From UBA10649 sp963755335 (GTDB lineage: Bacteria > Actinomycetota > Actinomycetes > S36-B12): a stretch of 64,000 nt of DNA. The translations under genes were made by a program, and so were the position numbers. The notes below the pieces were generated by a model that worked only from the letters and a program-made list of their open reading frames with translations, ran no database searches and had not been told where the DNA came from. Shown here in pieces: positions 9,095 through 18,400 of this stretch; the first letter of the stretch is position 1; each line of letters begins with the position of its first letter. Location: NCBI GenBank assembly GCA_963755335.1, contig CAVWJW010000002.1, positions 496,001 through 560,000 of the forward strand, read 5' to 3'.

Positions 9095-10759
9095 GTGAGT
9101 ACACAGGTCATCGTCGTCGGTGCAGGGCTGTCCGGTCTCGCCACTGCCCTCGGCGTGGCGCTGCGTGGCGGCCGCGCAGTCGTGCTCGAGTCCAGCGAGC
9201 TCGTCGGTGGCGCTGCCGCCTACTCGGGCGGGATGGTGTGGGTAGGCGCGAACCATGTCGCTGCCCGCGCCGGCATCGACGATGACCTCACGCTCGCCGA
9301 GGCATACGTCCGGGACCTGACCAAGGACCACCCCGAACTGCTCGACGAGGCCGCAATGACCCGGTGGCTGCAGACCGCTCCCGAGGCCATGGAGTACTGG
9401 GAGCGCGAGGGTGCAATTGCGTGGGAGATCATCCCGGACCTCGCCGACTACCACTCCGAGGCGGCGGGCGCCCTCGACGTGGGCCGCTACCTGACCAACG
9501 CCGTCATCGACGGCCAGGTGCTCGGCGAGTGGCGCGACCGCCTTCGCGTGAGCCCCAACTTCCCCGTCGGCATGACGTACGCGGAGATGCACGTGAAGGG
9601 ACGACGCTCGTCTGCCGTCTCTTCGTCCGATGAGGATGCGGGCATCGCCGAGCATGCCGGCGTACCGGCATTCGGCAAGACCGACGTCACCAGGCCGACA
9701 CAGACCGCCGACGCCGATCCGCTGACCTTCGGCACCGGAGTCGTGGCCAGCTTCCTCGCCCGGGTGCTGCGCGAGCCCGGCATCGAGATTCGCCTGTCCA
9801 CGCCCGTCACTGGGCTGCTCACCGACGACTCCGGCGCCGTGATCGGCGTGCAGGCGACGGGTCCTGACGGGTCGCTGACGATGCACGGCCCCGTGGTGCT
9901 GGCCACGAGCACGTACGACTGGAACCCGGACCTCGTCAAGGAGTTCCTCGGCCTCGACCCCGAGGACTTCAGCAGCCTCGCCCCCACCAGCGTGAAGGGT
10001 GACGGCATCACGATGGCGCGGGCTGTCGGCGCAGGCGTTGCCCGCGTTCCGGCCACGCGGACGCCCATCGTTCCTGGATGGAACTCCCGCTCAGAGACGG
10101 GCGTGTCGAACGGACCCGAGTACGCGCTCCCCCACTGCCTGATGGTCGACGCGACGGGCCATCGATTCTGCGACGACTCGTACTGGGTAACGATCGTCGA
10201 GGCGGCACTGAATCCGACCGACCGTCATCTCCCGTTCTTCCTCGTGTGGGACGAGCAGCATCATCGCAAGTACGGCCTGGGTCTCACTCCGCCCGGTGGC
10301 GAGTACCCGGCCGAGTTCGTCAGCAGCGCGGACGACCTCGAGGCGCTGGGCGACATGCTGGGCGTCGATGGCGAGCACCTCGCGACGACGGTCGCGCGCT
10401 TCAACGAGCATGCTGCCGCAGGCGAGGACCCCGACTTCGGGCGTGGTTCAGTGACTTTCGTGCAGCGATTCTGCGGCGACCCGGCGCACACTCCCAGCCC
10501 CGTGCTGGGACCGCTTGTCGAAGCGCCCTTCCACGGCACCCGGCTGAAGTTCGTCGGCACGGGGATCGGCTCGAGCGGGCTTCATGCCGACGCCGACGCG
10601 CATGTGCTCGACGTCAACGGTGAGCTGATCCCGGGTCTCTACGCCGTGGGCTCCGTCGCCGCCCTGACGACGATGGGCAGCGGCTACAACAGCGGCTTCG
10701 CCCTGGGCCGTGGCCTGACCCTCGCCTACCTCGTCGCTCAGGAGCTCGTTCCGGCCTGA
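9095..10759 (+). CDS. FAD-binding dehydrogenase (KstD / fumarate reductase flavoprotein family)
   Basis: About 554 residues. GTG 9095 is preferred over GTG 9089 because GGGAG sits six bases before it. The N-terminus has the Rossmann FAD signature VVGAGLSGLATA, and the C-terminus the second FAD contact (GSVAALTTMGSGYNSGFALG) typical of the 3-ketosteroid delta-1-dehydrogenase / fumarate reductase flavoprotein family. These remove or add hydrogens across C-C bonds next to a carbonyl. Length fits KstD-like enzymes, but no other steroid-degradation genes are in the window, so the substrate is not assigned. No signal peptide; cytoplasmic. Confidence 0.8.
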   Translation: MSTQVIVVGAGLSGLATALGVALRGGRAVVLESSELVGGAAAYSGGMVWVGANHVAARAGIDDDLTLAEAYVRDLTKDHPELLDEAAMTRWLQTAPEAMEYWEREGAIAWEIIPDLADYHSEAAGALDVGRYLTNAVIDGQVLGEWRDRLRVSPNFPVGMTYAEMHVKGRRSSAVSSSDEDAGIAEHAGVPAFGKTDVTRPTQTADADPLTFGTGVVASFLARVLREPGIEIRLSTPVTGLLTDDSGAVIGVQATGPDGSLTMHGPVVLATSTYDWNPDLVKEFLGLDPEDFSSLAPTSVKGDGITMARAVGAGVARVPATRTPIVPGWNSRSETGVSNGPEYALPHCLMVDATGHRFCDDSYWVTIVEAALNPTDRHLPFFLVWDEQHHRKYGLGLTPPGGEYPAEFVSSADDLEALGDMLGVDGEHLATTVARFNEHAAAGEDPDFGRGSVTFVQRFCGDPAHTPSPVLGPLVEAPFHGTRLKFVGTGIGSSGLHADADAHVLDVNGELIPGLYAVGSVAALTTMGSGYNSGFALGRGLTLAYLVAQELVPA

Positions 10760-10820
10760 CCGGTCGCGACCCCTCAGCGTCCGGCGTACCGTCGTGGTCA
10801 CGTAGAACCTGGGAGACGCC

Positions 10821-11150
10821 ATGAAATTCGACGACATGATCGCCAACGCCAAGGACGCCATCACCGTGAGCAAGGTCTTCGGCGAGCCGTTCGAGAAGGA
10901 CGGCGTCACGTTCATCCCTGCGGCCCGGGTCATGGGCGGCGGGGGCGGTGGCACCGGAACGGACGACGAGGGCCAGCAGGGCGAGGGCGGCGGTTTCGGG
11001 ATGAACGCGCGACCGGCCGGGGCGTTCGTCATCCGCGATGGCAACGTGACCTGGCGGCCTGCTGTAGACCCGAACACCGTGATCGTGGGAGCGGTGATCG
11101 TCACGGTCGTGCTGCTCCTGACTCGCGCGCTGGCCCGCTCGCGGAAGTGA
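10821..11150 (+). CDS. GerW/YtfJ family protein
   Basis: 109 residues starting at ATG 10821 behind GGGAG. It has the family layout: a conserved head with VFGEPFEKDGVTFIPAARV, a flexible Gly-rich middle, then an FGMNARPAGAFVIRDGNVTWRP core and one C-terminal transmembrane helix. GerW (YtfJ) was named in Bacillus spore germination, but the family is common in actinobacteria that do not make endospores, so a spore role should not be assumed. It lies 61 bases after the flavoprotein gene on the same strand. Confidence 0.8.
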   Translation: MKFDDMIANAKDAITVSKVFGEPFEKDGVTFIPAARVMGGGGGGTGTDDEGQQGEGGGFGMNARPAGAFVIRDGNVTWRPAVDPNTVIVGAVIVTVVLLLTRALARSRK

Positions 11151-11198
11151 GAGTCGGCAGGCAGCTGAATCCGCACCGGCACGGCAACGGGTAACACG

Positions 11199-12347
11199 AT
11201 GCGCGTCGCCTATGACGTGGTCATCGTCGGCGCAGGACTGTCCGGCCTGTCATTGGCGGGTCGACTCGTCGACCGCTCCAGCCCGCAACGACGCATCCTG
11301 GTCATCGACGACGGACGCCACGACATGCGCGCTCGAGCCTGGGCCTACTGGAGCCGAGAGCCTCAGGTGCCGTCCTGCGCCACGACGGCAGTCTGGGATG
11401 CGATCGCCGTACACGCTTCCGGGGCGTCATCGGTCATGCCGATCCACCCCTACCGCTACCTGTCGCTCAGCGGCGATCGGCTGCACGACGCACTGCGCGA
11501 GCGAGCCACGGACTGCCCGCATCTTGAGTTCCGAACGGGCAGCGCCACTGCGGTCGTTGATCGCGGCGACCACGCAGTCATCACCGTCGACGGAGCTGCC
11601 GTCACCGCCCGGTGGGCGTTCGACAGCCGACCCGTCCTCCCCGAGTCCTCGGGCCCGCAGCTGGACTTCCTCGGCTGGGAGATCGACACCGCTGCCGATG
11701 CCTTCGATCCCACCGTGGCGACCTTCATGGACTTTCGCGGACGTGAGCCGGGCACGGCGAGCTTCTGCTACCTGCTGCCGACCACGGCCCGACACGCACT
11801 GGTCGAGATCGCCGCGTTTCGATGGACCGCCGACAGATTCGACCTGGCCCACGCGTTGACCGGCTATCTGCAGCAGGTCTGCGGCGTCTCTGCATGGGCC
11901 GTGACACGCACCGAGGCCGGCAGCCTCCCCCTCGCCCGCCCACCCCGTGACGTCCGCGGTGCGCGCGTGGTCTCGATCGGTGTTCGCGGCGGCATGCTCA
12001 AGGCCTCGACCGGGTTCGCCGCCGATCGGATCCAGCGCCACAGCGCGGCTATCGTCGAGTCCCTGGACCGGTATGGCCATCCCCACGCCATCACGCCCCT
12101 GAACAGGCGGCACACGTGGTTGGACGACGTGTTTCTCGAGGTTCTGCGACGCGACCCCGACATTATCGAGGAGGTGATGGCCCGGCTCTTCTCCCGCAAC
12201 GGCGCGCCGGCGGTGCTGAGGTTCCTCGACGAGGACTCCACCGCCCTGCAGGAAGCCCGCCTGATCGCCACCCTTCCCGTCTCACCCTTCCTCAGCGCGG
12301 CGATCCGCCGCCCCCGAGGAAGCCTTGACCGACCCGATGCGCACTGA
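11199..12347 (+). CDS. Lycopene cyclase family protein
   Basis: 382-residue flavoprotein of the CrtY/CrtL lycopene cyclase family. It shows the N-terminal dinucleotide motif VVIVGAGLSGLSLA, then RARAWAYWS, an internal FMDFRG and FCYLLPTT (the beta-cyclase core), and IGVRGGMLKASTGFA near the second FAD contact. The reaction in the family is NAD(P)H/FADH2-dependent, redox-neutral closure of beta-ionone rings on lycopene at the membrane. No crtE, crtB or crtI lies in the window, so it is an orphan; it either works with carotenoid genes elsewhere or on another polyene. Family call firm, substrate inferred. Confidence 0.8.
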   Translation: MRVAYDVVIVGAGLSGLSLAGRLVDRSSPQRRILVIDDGRHDMRARAWAYWSREPQVPSCATTAVWDAIAVHASGASSVMPIHPYRYLSLSGDRLHDALRERATDCPHLEFRTGSATAVVDRGDHAVITVDGAAVTARWAFDSRPVLPESSGPQLDFLGWEIDTAADAFDPTVATFMDFRGREPGTASFCYLLPTTARHALVEIAAFRWTADRFDLAHALTGYLQQVCGVSAWAVTRTEAGSLPLARPPRDVRGARVVSIGVRGGMLKASTGFAADRIQRHSAAIVESLDRYGHPHAITPLNRRHTWLDDVFLEVLRRDPDIIEEVMARLFSRNGAPAVLRFLDEDSTALQEARLIATLPVSPFLSAAIRRPRGSLDRPDAH

Positions 12348-12359
12348 CATATTCCTGAG

Positions 12360-12797
12360 GTGGGGAGCATCTTCGAAGCGGCGGGCGACGACGGACTGGT
12401 GCGCCTGGCCGAGGCCTGGCATCGACGAGTGCTCGCCGACGAAGTGGTTGGGCACGCCTTCGAACAGGGCTACAACCCCGATCACACACGACGTCTCGCG
12501 ACCTATTGGGCCGAGGCGCTCGGTGGCTCACCCACCTATACGAAGACTCTCGGCAGCGAATCGGCCGTCATGCGCATGCACAGCGGGAACGGCCCCCACC
12601 CTGAGATGGACCAGCGCGCGATCGAGTGCTTCGACGCGGCGCTCGACGACGCCGGGTTCACGCTGGACCCCTTGCGTGCCGCCCTGCACGACTACTTCGT
12701 CTGGGCGACGGGCCACATGTCGACGTACCCGGACTCTCCGAACGACGTGCCCGACGACCTGCGGATTCCGCAGTGGTCATGGGCCGGCCGCGCGTGA
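12360..12797 (+). CDS. Truncated haemoglobin-like protein (group II type)
   Basis: 145-residue globin starting at GTG 12360, 13 bases after the cyclase gene. It has features of actinobacterial trHbs: LAEAWHRRVLADEVVGHAF, YWAEALGG, MRMHSGNGPHPEMD and an end RIPQWSWAG. The likely role is binding O2 or NO, protecting or feeding oxidases; group II proteins are typical in actinobacteria. The proximal His should be in the HSGNG/HPEM region, but I cannot align it exactly. Its stop overlaps the GTG start of the next gene by four bases (GTGA), so it is coupled to an oxidoreductase. Confidence 0.75.
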   Translation: MGSIFEAAGDDGLVRLAEAWHRRVLADEVVGHAFEQGYNPDHTRRLATYWAEALGGSPTYTKTLGSESAVMRMHSGNGPHPEMDQRAIECFDAALDDAGFTLDPLRAALHDYFVWATGHMSTYPDSPNDVPDDLRIPQWSWAGRA

Positions 12798-13816
12798 GGG
12801 CAATCGTTCAGGACCGCTACGGCCCGAGCACGGTGCTGCGCATCGCGGAGCTGCCCGTACCGACCATCGCTCCCGACGAGGTGCTCGTCGAGGTTCACGC
12901 CGCCTCGATGCACGCGGATGTGTGGCATGCCGTGACCGGCGCGCCGCTCGTGCTGCGCGTCATGGGCTCGGGCCTTCGCCGGCCGAAGCAGCCCGTCCCG
13001 GGCATCGACGTGTCTGGCGTGGTGGTCGCTGTCGGCTCCGAGGTGACGAATTTCGCGCCCGGCGACCCGGTGTTCGGCGAGACGACACGGCGCCAGCAGT
13101 GGACCAACGGCGGCGCCTTCGCTGAGTACGCCGCGGTGCCGGCGGTCGCCCTCGCCCGCAAGCCCGAGCGACTCTCACACGTCGAAGCGGCGGCGGTACC
13201 GACCTCGGGCCTGATCGGGGTGCAGGTGGTCGAGGACGAGGGGCGTGTGAAGACCGGCCAGGCCGTACTGGTGAACGGCGCCGGCGGTGGCGTCGGCGTC
13301 TTCGCGCTGCAGGTCGCGAAGGCGGCAGGAGCGGTCGTCACCGCCGTGGACCACGGCGACAAGCTCGAGGCTCTGACGCGCCTCGGTGCGGACGAGGTCG
13401 TCGACTACACCACGACCGATGTCACCGAGCAGCCCGGCATCTATGACGTCTTCATCGACGTGGCGGGTACGCAACCGCCCCGCCGTGCTCGCCGCGCAGT
13501 CCGGGCCGACGGGGCGTACGTCCTCGTGGGCCACGATCACTACGGCGCCGACCGCCGCGAATGGGTGGGCAGCATCGCCACGTTCGCCGGCATGATGGCG
13601 ATCTCGCCGCTGGTCTCGCAGTACCACGTGCGCTTCCCGCGACCGCGGGAGTCGCGCATGCACAGGCTCGTCGAACTCATCGAGGCCGGACAGCTGTCAC
13701 CCCTGGTCGATCGCGTGTTCCCCCTTGACCAGGTACCGCAGGCACTCGATCACCTCACCACCGGTCGCTTCATCGGCAAGATCGTCATCCAGGTGGCCGT
13801 CGCTGAGGCGGGCTGA
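12794..13816 (+). CDS. MDR-superfamily NAD(P)-dependent oxidoreductase (quinone reductase type)
   Basis: About 340-residue medium-chain dehydrogenase/reductase. The cofactor loop GAGGGVGVFALQVAK sits near residue 162 and the N-terminal catalytic domain has PGIDVSGVVVAVGSEV. Structural-zinc cysteines of classic alcohol dehydrogenases are not seen, so it fits zinc-independent quinone/enone reductases. I chose GTG 12794 because it overlaps the globin stop and because the paralogue at 56731 shows the same VQDRYGP opening; ATG 12779 is the alternative. A close relative of the gene at 56731, so the window holds two copies of this subfamily. Confidence 0.8.
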   Translation: MRAIVQDRYGPSTVLRIAELPVPTIAPDEVLVEVHAASMHADVWHAVTGAPLVLRVMGSGLRRPKQPVPGIDVSGVVVAVGSEVTNFAPGDPVFGETTRRQQWTNGGAFAEYAAVPAVALARKPERLSHVEAAAVPTSGLIGVQVVEDEGRVKTGQAVLVNGAGGGVGVFALQVAKAAGAVVTAVDHGDKLEALTRLGADEVVDYTTTDVTEQPGIYDVFIDVAGTQPPRRARRAVRADGAYVLVGHDHYGADRREWVGSIATFAGMMAISPLVSQYHVRFPRPRESRMHRLVELIEAGQLSPLVDRVFPLDQVPQALDHLTTGRFIGKIVIQVAVAEAG

Positions 13817-13872
13817 GCCTCTGGCGATGCAGGCCGAGCCCGGCTAGCGTGTCGGCGTCGAAGGGACGCCGC

Positions 13873-14103
13873 ATGACCGAGTTCTCACCACCGTGGCCGA
13901 AGGCCGGGCCCGCTTCGTACTTTCCCTCGATTGAGAAGAAGTACGGTCGTTCGATTCCCGAGTGGCAGGCGATCATCGCCTCCTACGACGGGGAGAAGCA
14001 CATGGCCATCGTCGAGCACCTGAAGACCGACTACGAGGTCGGCCATGGGCACGCGAACGCACTCGTCGCTTGGACGCTCGCGGGTAACGTCGCCGTCGAG
14101 TAG
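13873..14103 (+). CDS. DUF4287 domain protein
   Basis: 76 residues from ATG 13873. It carries the DUF4287 pattern: a SIEKKYGRSIPEWQAI segment, then KHMAIVEHLKTDYEVGHGHANALVAW, which is strongly conserved across actinobacteria and some proteobacteria. No enzymatic role is known. The family is often a stand-alone gene or fused to a DUF5655 domain. It is soluble and probably cytoplasmic. The next gene starts 29 bases downstream on the same strand. Confidence 0.75.
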   Translation: MTEFSPPWPKAGPASYFPSIEKKYGRSIPEWQAIIASYDGEKHMAIVEHLKTDYEVGHGHANALVAWTLAGNVAVE

Positions 14104-14132
14104 CGCTAGGTCTCGCCGGATGGGAGCCGCGA

Positions 14133-14492
14133 ATGTCCTCAGTGGGGGACCAGAGCAAGGTCGTCGAGCAGTACTTCGAGGGATTTCGAACGGGCGACGA
14201 GGCGCTCGTCCTGTCCACCCTGACCGAGGACGTCCTGTGGGTGATCCACGGACACCGCACGACGACCGGGAAGGCGGAGTTCACCGACGAGATTCAGAAC
14301 CCGGCGTTCACCGGCCGTCCTGAACTCGACGTCCAGCGAACCCTTGAGGCGGGCAACGTCGTCGTCGCCACGGGTGAGGGACGTGGCGCCAGCGTGGAGC
14401 ACGGTCCCTTCCGCTTCGCGTTCAACGACCTGTTCACCTTTCGCGATGGTCTGATCGCGCGTGTGGACTCGTATGTCGTCCCACTTCCCTGA
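14133..14492 (+). CDS. SnoaL-like / NTF2-fold protein
   Basis: 119 residues. The sequence has the cone-shaped NTF2-fold signature: an N-terminal helix ending YFEGFRTGD, TEDVLWVIHG, and later FNDLFTFRDGLIARVDSYV. This fold covers ketosteroid isomerase, SnoaL cyclases and many small-molecule binding proteins. No catalytic residues are diagnostic, so the substrate is unknown. It is followed nine bases later by an alpha/beta hydrolase on the same strand, and the pair may share a transcript. Confidence 0.7.
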   Translation: MSSVGDQSKVVEQYFEGFRTGDEALVLSTLTEDVLWVIHGHRTTTGKAEFTDEIQNPAFTGRPELDVQRTLEAGNVVVATGEGRGASVEHGPFRFAFNDLFTFRDGLIARVDSYVVPLP

Positions 14493-14501
14493 TCGCAAGG
14501 C

Positions 14502-15206
14502 ATGACGACCCTCGTCCTCCTGCACGGGGCGTGGCACGGTGCCTGGTGCTGGTCCAATCTCCAGGACGAGTTGACGGCACGGGGCGTCGACAGCATTGCC
14601 ATCGACCTGCCGGCGGACGAGCCTGACGCAGGAATCCAGCGGTACGCCGACGTCGTTGAGCAGGGCGTCGACGGCCGCAAAGACGTGGTCGTTGTGGCCC
14701 ACTCCCTGGCCGGCCTTGTGGCCCCGGTGGTGGGTGAGCGACTCGGCGCTCGCGGAATCGTCATGCTCGCGGCGCTGTGGCCGACACCGGGCCGATCGGC
14801 CCGAGAGCAGGCGCGAGACCTGCCAGGCATCTACACGGACCGGTATCGCCAGGCTCCGAGGATCCGCTACGACGACGGCAGCACCGAGATGCCGCCTGAG
14901 GTCGCCGCGGACCTGCTCTACCAGGACTGCCCACCGACGGTCGCGTTGGCCGCGAGCGCGCGACTTCGACCGCAGCATTGGCGGATCTGGTCGGAGGCCT
15001 GCCCGCTCGTCGAGTGGCCCAGCAGTCCCACGGCCGCCCTGGCCTGCCGACATGACCGGATGCTCGGGGCCGAGGGGATGGTCCGCGGCTCGGCACGGGT
15101 CGCGGCACCGCTGTCGTGGCTCCACAGCGGCCATTCCCCCATGCTCTCGATGCCCGCCGCCCTGGCGGACGAGCTCGTGCGAGTGACGGGCGAGTTCGGA
15201 GCCTGA
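14502..15206 (+). CDS. Alpha/beta hydrolase
   Basis: 234-residue hydrolase of the EstC/methylketone synthase-like group. It begins with the oxyanion-hole region LVLLHGAWHGAWCW, carries the nucleophile elbow AHSLAG (Ser in A-H-S-L-A) and a C-terminal SGHSP that supplies the catalytic His; the acid is probably in CRHDRML. These proteins act on esters or related acyl compounds. A GCAAGG ribosome site precedes ATG 14502. Short for the superfamily but complete, with both ends of the fold present. Confidence 0.8.
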   Translation: MTTLVLLHGAWHGAWCWSNLQDELTARGVDSIAIDLPADEPDAGIQRYADVVEQGVDGRKDVVVVAHSLAGLVAPVVGERLGARGIVMLAALWPTPGRSAREQARDLPGIYTDRYRQAPRIRYDDGSTEMPPEVAADLLYQDCPPTVALAASARLRPQHWRIWSEACPLVEWPSSPTAALACRHDRMLGAEGMVRGSARVAAPLSWLHSGHSPMLSMPAALADELVRVTGEFGA

Positions 15207-15282
15207 GGACGGGACTATCGACCCGTGATCGCGGCGCGTTCGTGCATAAGGTGGAGATGCGGACTGCTGAGGGAGGGCCGCG

Positions 15283-15354
15283 ATGACTACAAGCATCCGG
15301 CCTGACGCCCGGCGTTCCGTCGCCGAAGCCAGAGTGGCCTCTGCGGACGTCTAG
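15283..15354 (+). CDS. Possible 23-residue leader ORF upstream of the oxidoreductase operon
   Basis: ATG 15283 to TAG 15354 encodes MTTSIRPDARRSVAEARVA plus four residues. A GGGAGGG-like ribosome site lies about seven bases before it, better than those of several larger genes here. It sits 47 bases ahead of the 2-oxoacid oxidoreductase start. It has no Cys, Trp or run of one amino acid, so nothing marks it as an attenuation leader. It could be a small protein or chance. Confidence 0.25.
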   Translation: MTTSIRPDARRSVAEARVASADV

Positions 15355-15401
15355 ACCGTCCGCCGCGCGCGGACACCTCGTGATCGCCAAAGGATGCGCA
15401 C

Positions 15402-18400
15402 ATGACCGCTCAACCGCCCCTCTTCGCAGGTCTCCCGACCGTCATCAGCGGAAATGGGGCCGTCGCACACGTGATGCGACATGTCTGCGGAGGCGTCATC
15501 GGCTACCCGATCACTCCGTCGACCGAGATCTCCGAGCTGTACGAGGCGGCACGCGCCGAGGGTGGCGTCAACGTGTGGGGCAAGCATCCCTTCTTCTTCG
15601 AGCCCGAGGGCGAGCACTCCGCCCAGAGCGGCGCGCTCGGCGCCGCCCTCACCGGCGGGCAGTTCATCTCGAACGCGTCGTCCAGTCAGGGAATCCTCTA
15701 CGCGATGGAGTCGCACTACGTCACCGTGGGCAAGAAGATCGGCGGCTTCGTCCTCCAGGTGGCCGCGCGCGTGGTGTCCAAGCACTCCCTCAACGTGATG
15801 GCCGGCCACGACGACGTCTATGCGCTTCTCTCGGCGGGCTACACGATCCTCTTCGGGTCCAACCCGCAGGAGGCAGCCGACCTCGCGGCCATCGCGTACC
15901 GTTCCTCGGCCCTGTCCTTGATCCCGGTGGCCAACGCCATGGACGGCTTCTCGACCAGTCACATGCTCAGCGAGGCCGTGCTGCCCGAGCCCGAACTGCT
16001 CCGCGAGTACCTCGGTGACCCCGCAGGTCGGATCAAGGCGCCGACGGTCGCCCAGGAGCTGCTGTTCGGCGCCAAGGGCCGGGTGTTCCAGCTGCACGGG
16101 TACCTCGCTCGCCACGGCGACGACTTCCAGCCTTCGGGACGCCAGGAGCTCCTGACCTATCTCGACGAGATGACGGACGCGATCGAGCAGGACGGCGAGG
16201 GCGAACTGCTCGACCAGACCTTGGCGTGGGTGCCCGAGGAGCTGCGCGGCCAGTGGCGCCGGCAGTGGCTCAATGCCATGGAGAAGGGCACCCGCCAGAT
16301 GGTGCCGGCCCTGGTCGACGTCAACAACCCGGGCCTGACCGGCCCGGTGCAGAACCAGCCCGACTTCCAGGCCGGCGCCGTCGACCACCGCACCCACTTC
16401 GTGAGCGCAGTGCCAGGGCTCGTCCGCCAGGCGATGGACGAGTACTCGACACTGACCGGACGCACCTACACGCCGCTCCTGACGTACGACTGCGACGACG
16501 CCGACTACGTCATGGTCGGACTCGGGTCCATCACCGACGACGTGCAGGCCGTGCTGCCGGTGCTGCGCGCCCAGGGCCTCAAGGTCGGCGCCGTGTCGGT
16601 CAAGCTCCTCCAGCCGTTCCCCGAGGCCGACCTCATCGAGGCGCTCGCCGGCGCGAAAGCGGTCACCGTCCTGGAGCGCTCCGACCAGACGGCGCTCACC
16701 AGTCTCGTCACGCAGGCCCTGTTCAAGGCGCGGGCGAACGCGGACGCGATGCAGTACGACGGCATCCCCGCGCTGGCCTCGACGCCCCGCCTGACCACGG
16801 CGATCTTCGGCCTCGGCGGTCACGACGTCCAGCCGCGTCACATCGTGGCGGCGTACAAGCACATGGTGGACGGCGAGAGCGCCCCGTTGATCTATCTCGG
16901 GTCGCAGTTCTTCTCCAAGGACCCTGAGGGCAGCATGCTCGAGATCCAGGACCGGTTGCGGGATGCGTACCCGGAGACCGAGCTGATGGCCCTCGAGACC
17001 GAACCGAACCCGGTGCTGCTGCCGCCGTCGGCGATGCGCATCCGCTTCCACTCCGTGGGGGGCTACGGCACGATCGCCACCGGCAAGCTGCTCACCGACA
17101 TCCTGGCCGGTGTCCTCGGCATGCACTCGAAGTCGGCACCCAAGTACGGCTCGGAGAAGAGCGGCGCGCCCACCAACTACTACATCACGTTGAGCCCCGA
17201 GCCCGTCCTGCTCACCAACGCGGAGCTCGAGGACGTCGAGATCGTCGTCTCGCCGGACCACAAGTCGTTCATCCACGCCAACCCGTTGAAGGGCCTGGTC
17301 GACGGCGGCACCTTCATCCTCCAGTCAGACCTGACGCCCGAGGACGTGTGGCGCGAACTGCCGAAGTACGCCCGCAAGACCATCCGCGACCGCCATATCC
17401 ACTTCCTCGTGCTCGATGCCTTCAGCGTCGCCAAGAAGCACGCACCGTCGCCGGAGCTCCAGCTCCGGATGATGGGCATCGCCTTCATCGGTGCGGTCGT
17501 CGGACACGTCGACCGAGTCACGCAGGGGGCGTCCGAGGAGGCCATCCTCGAGAAGGTGCGAGCGCAGATCTCGAAGAAGTTCGGCGGCAAGGGCAGCGCG
17601 GTGGTCGAAGGCAACATGGCCGTCATCCGCGAGGGGATGGAGGCGGCCCGCGTCGTCGAGTACGACTCACCGGAGTACCTCGCGATCGAGCAGGAGTCCG
17701 GCCCGGTCCGGACTCTGCACAGCGTCGCGCTGTCGTCGGCCATGTGCGTCAGCCCATCGGCGTCGGCGTCCAGCGGCCTGTTCGACCCCGCCTACTACGA
17801 GGACCTCGTCGCCCGCCCGTTCCGCGAAGGCACCATGGCCGAGGCACCCGTGCTCCCCGGCATCGGCCTGTTCATGCCCGCCGGCACCTCGGCCGGCAAG
17901 GACAAGGGCCTCTTCCGGCTGAACGTGCCCGAGTTCCACTTCGACACCTGCACCGGCTGCATGGAGTGTGCGCTGGTGTGTCCCGACGCGGCGATCCCCA
18001 ACACCGTCCACGAGATCCACGACCTTCTGCTGACCGGCATCAAGGAGATGGACGTCACCGACGTGCAGCGCGAGGCGCTCCGCGGGCAGGTCTATGCGCT
18101 CGCCGAGCGGGTTCGCGAGGGGTACCGCCAGGACAAGACGCCGCGGCCGTTCCACGAGCTGGTGGCGACCGCTGTGCGCACGCTCGACGCCGACAACCCG
18201 ACGCTGCTGCGCAATCTCGACACGCTCGTCTCGACGCTCGCCGTGTACCCGGTCGCGCGCACCCGCCCGTTCTTCGACGCCATGGAGAAGGACGTCCCAG
18301 GCACCGGTGCGCTGTTCGCGGCGACCATCGACCCGTGGAAGTGCACGGGCTGCCTTGAGTGCATCGAGGTGTGCGGACCGGGCGCGCTGACGCCACTCGC

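Noticed and set aside
10821..11150. Evidence of endospore formation from a GerW-like protein
   Set aside because: The family is common in actinobacteria without endospores and no other spore gene is seen.
15351..17276. 641-codon minus-strand open frame opposite the PFOR gene
   Set aside because: It mirrors the codon bias of the real gene; composition is His/Arg/Val-rich and no family motif is seen. Same for 17667-19385 (minus).
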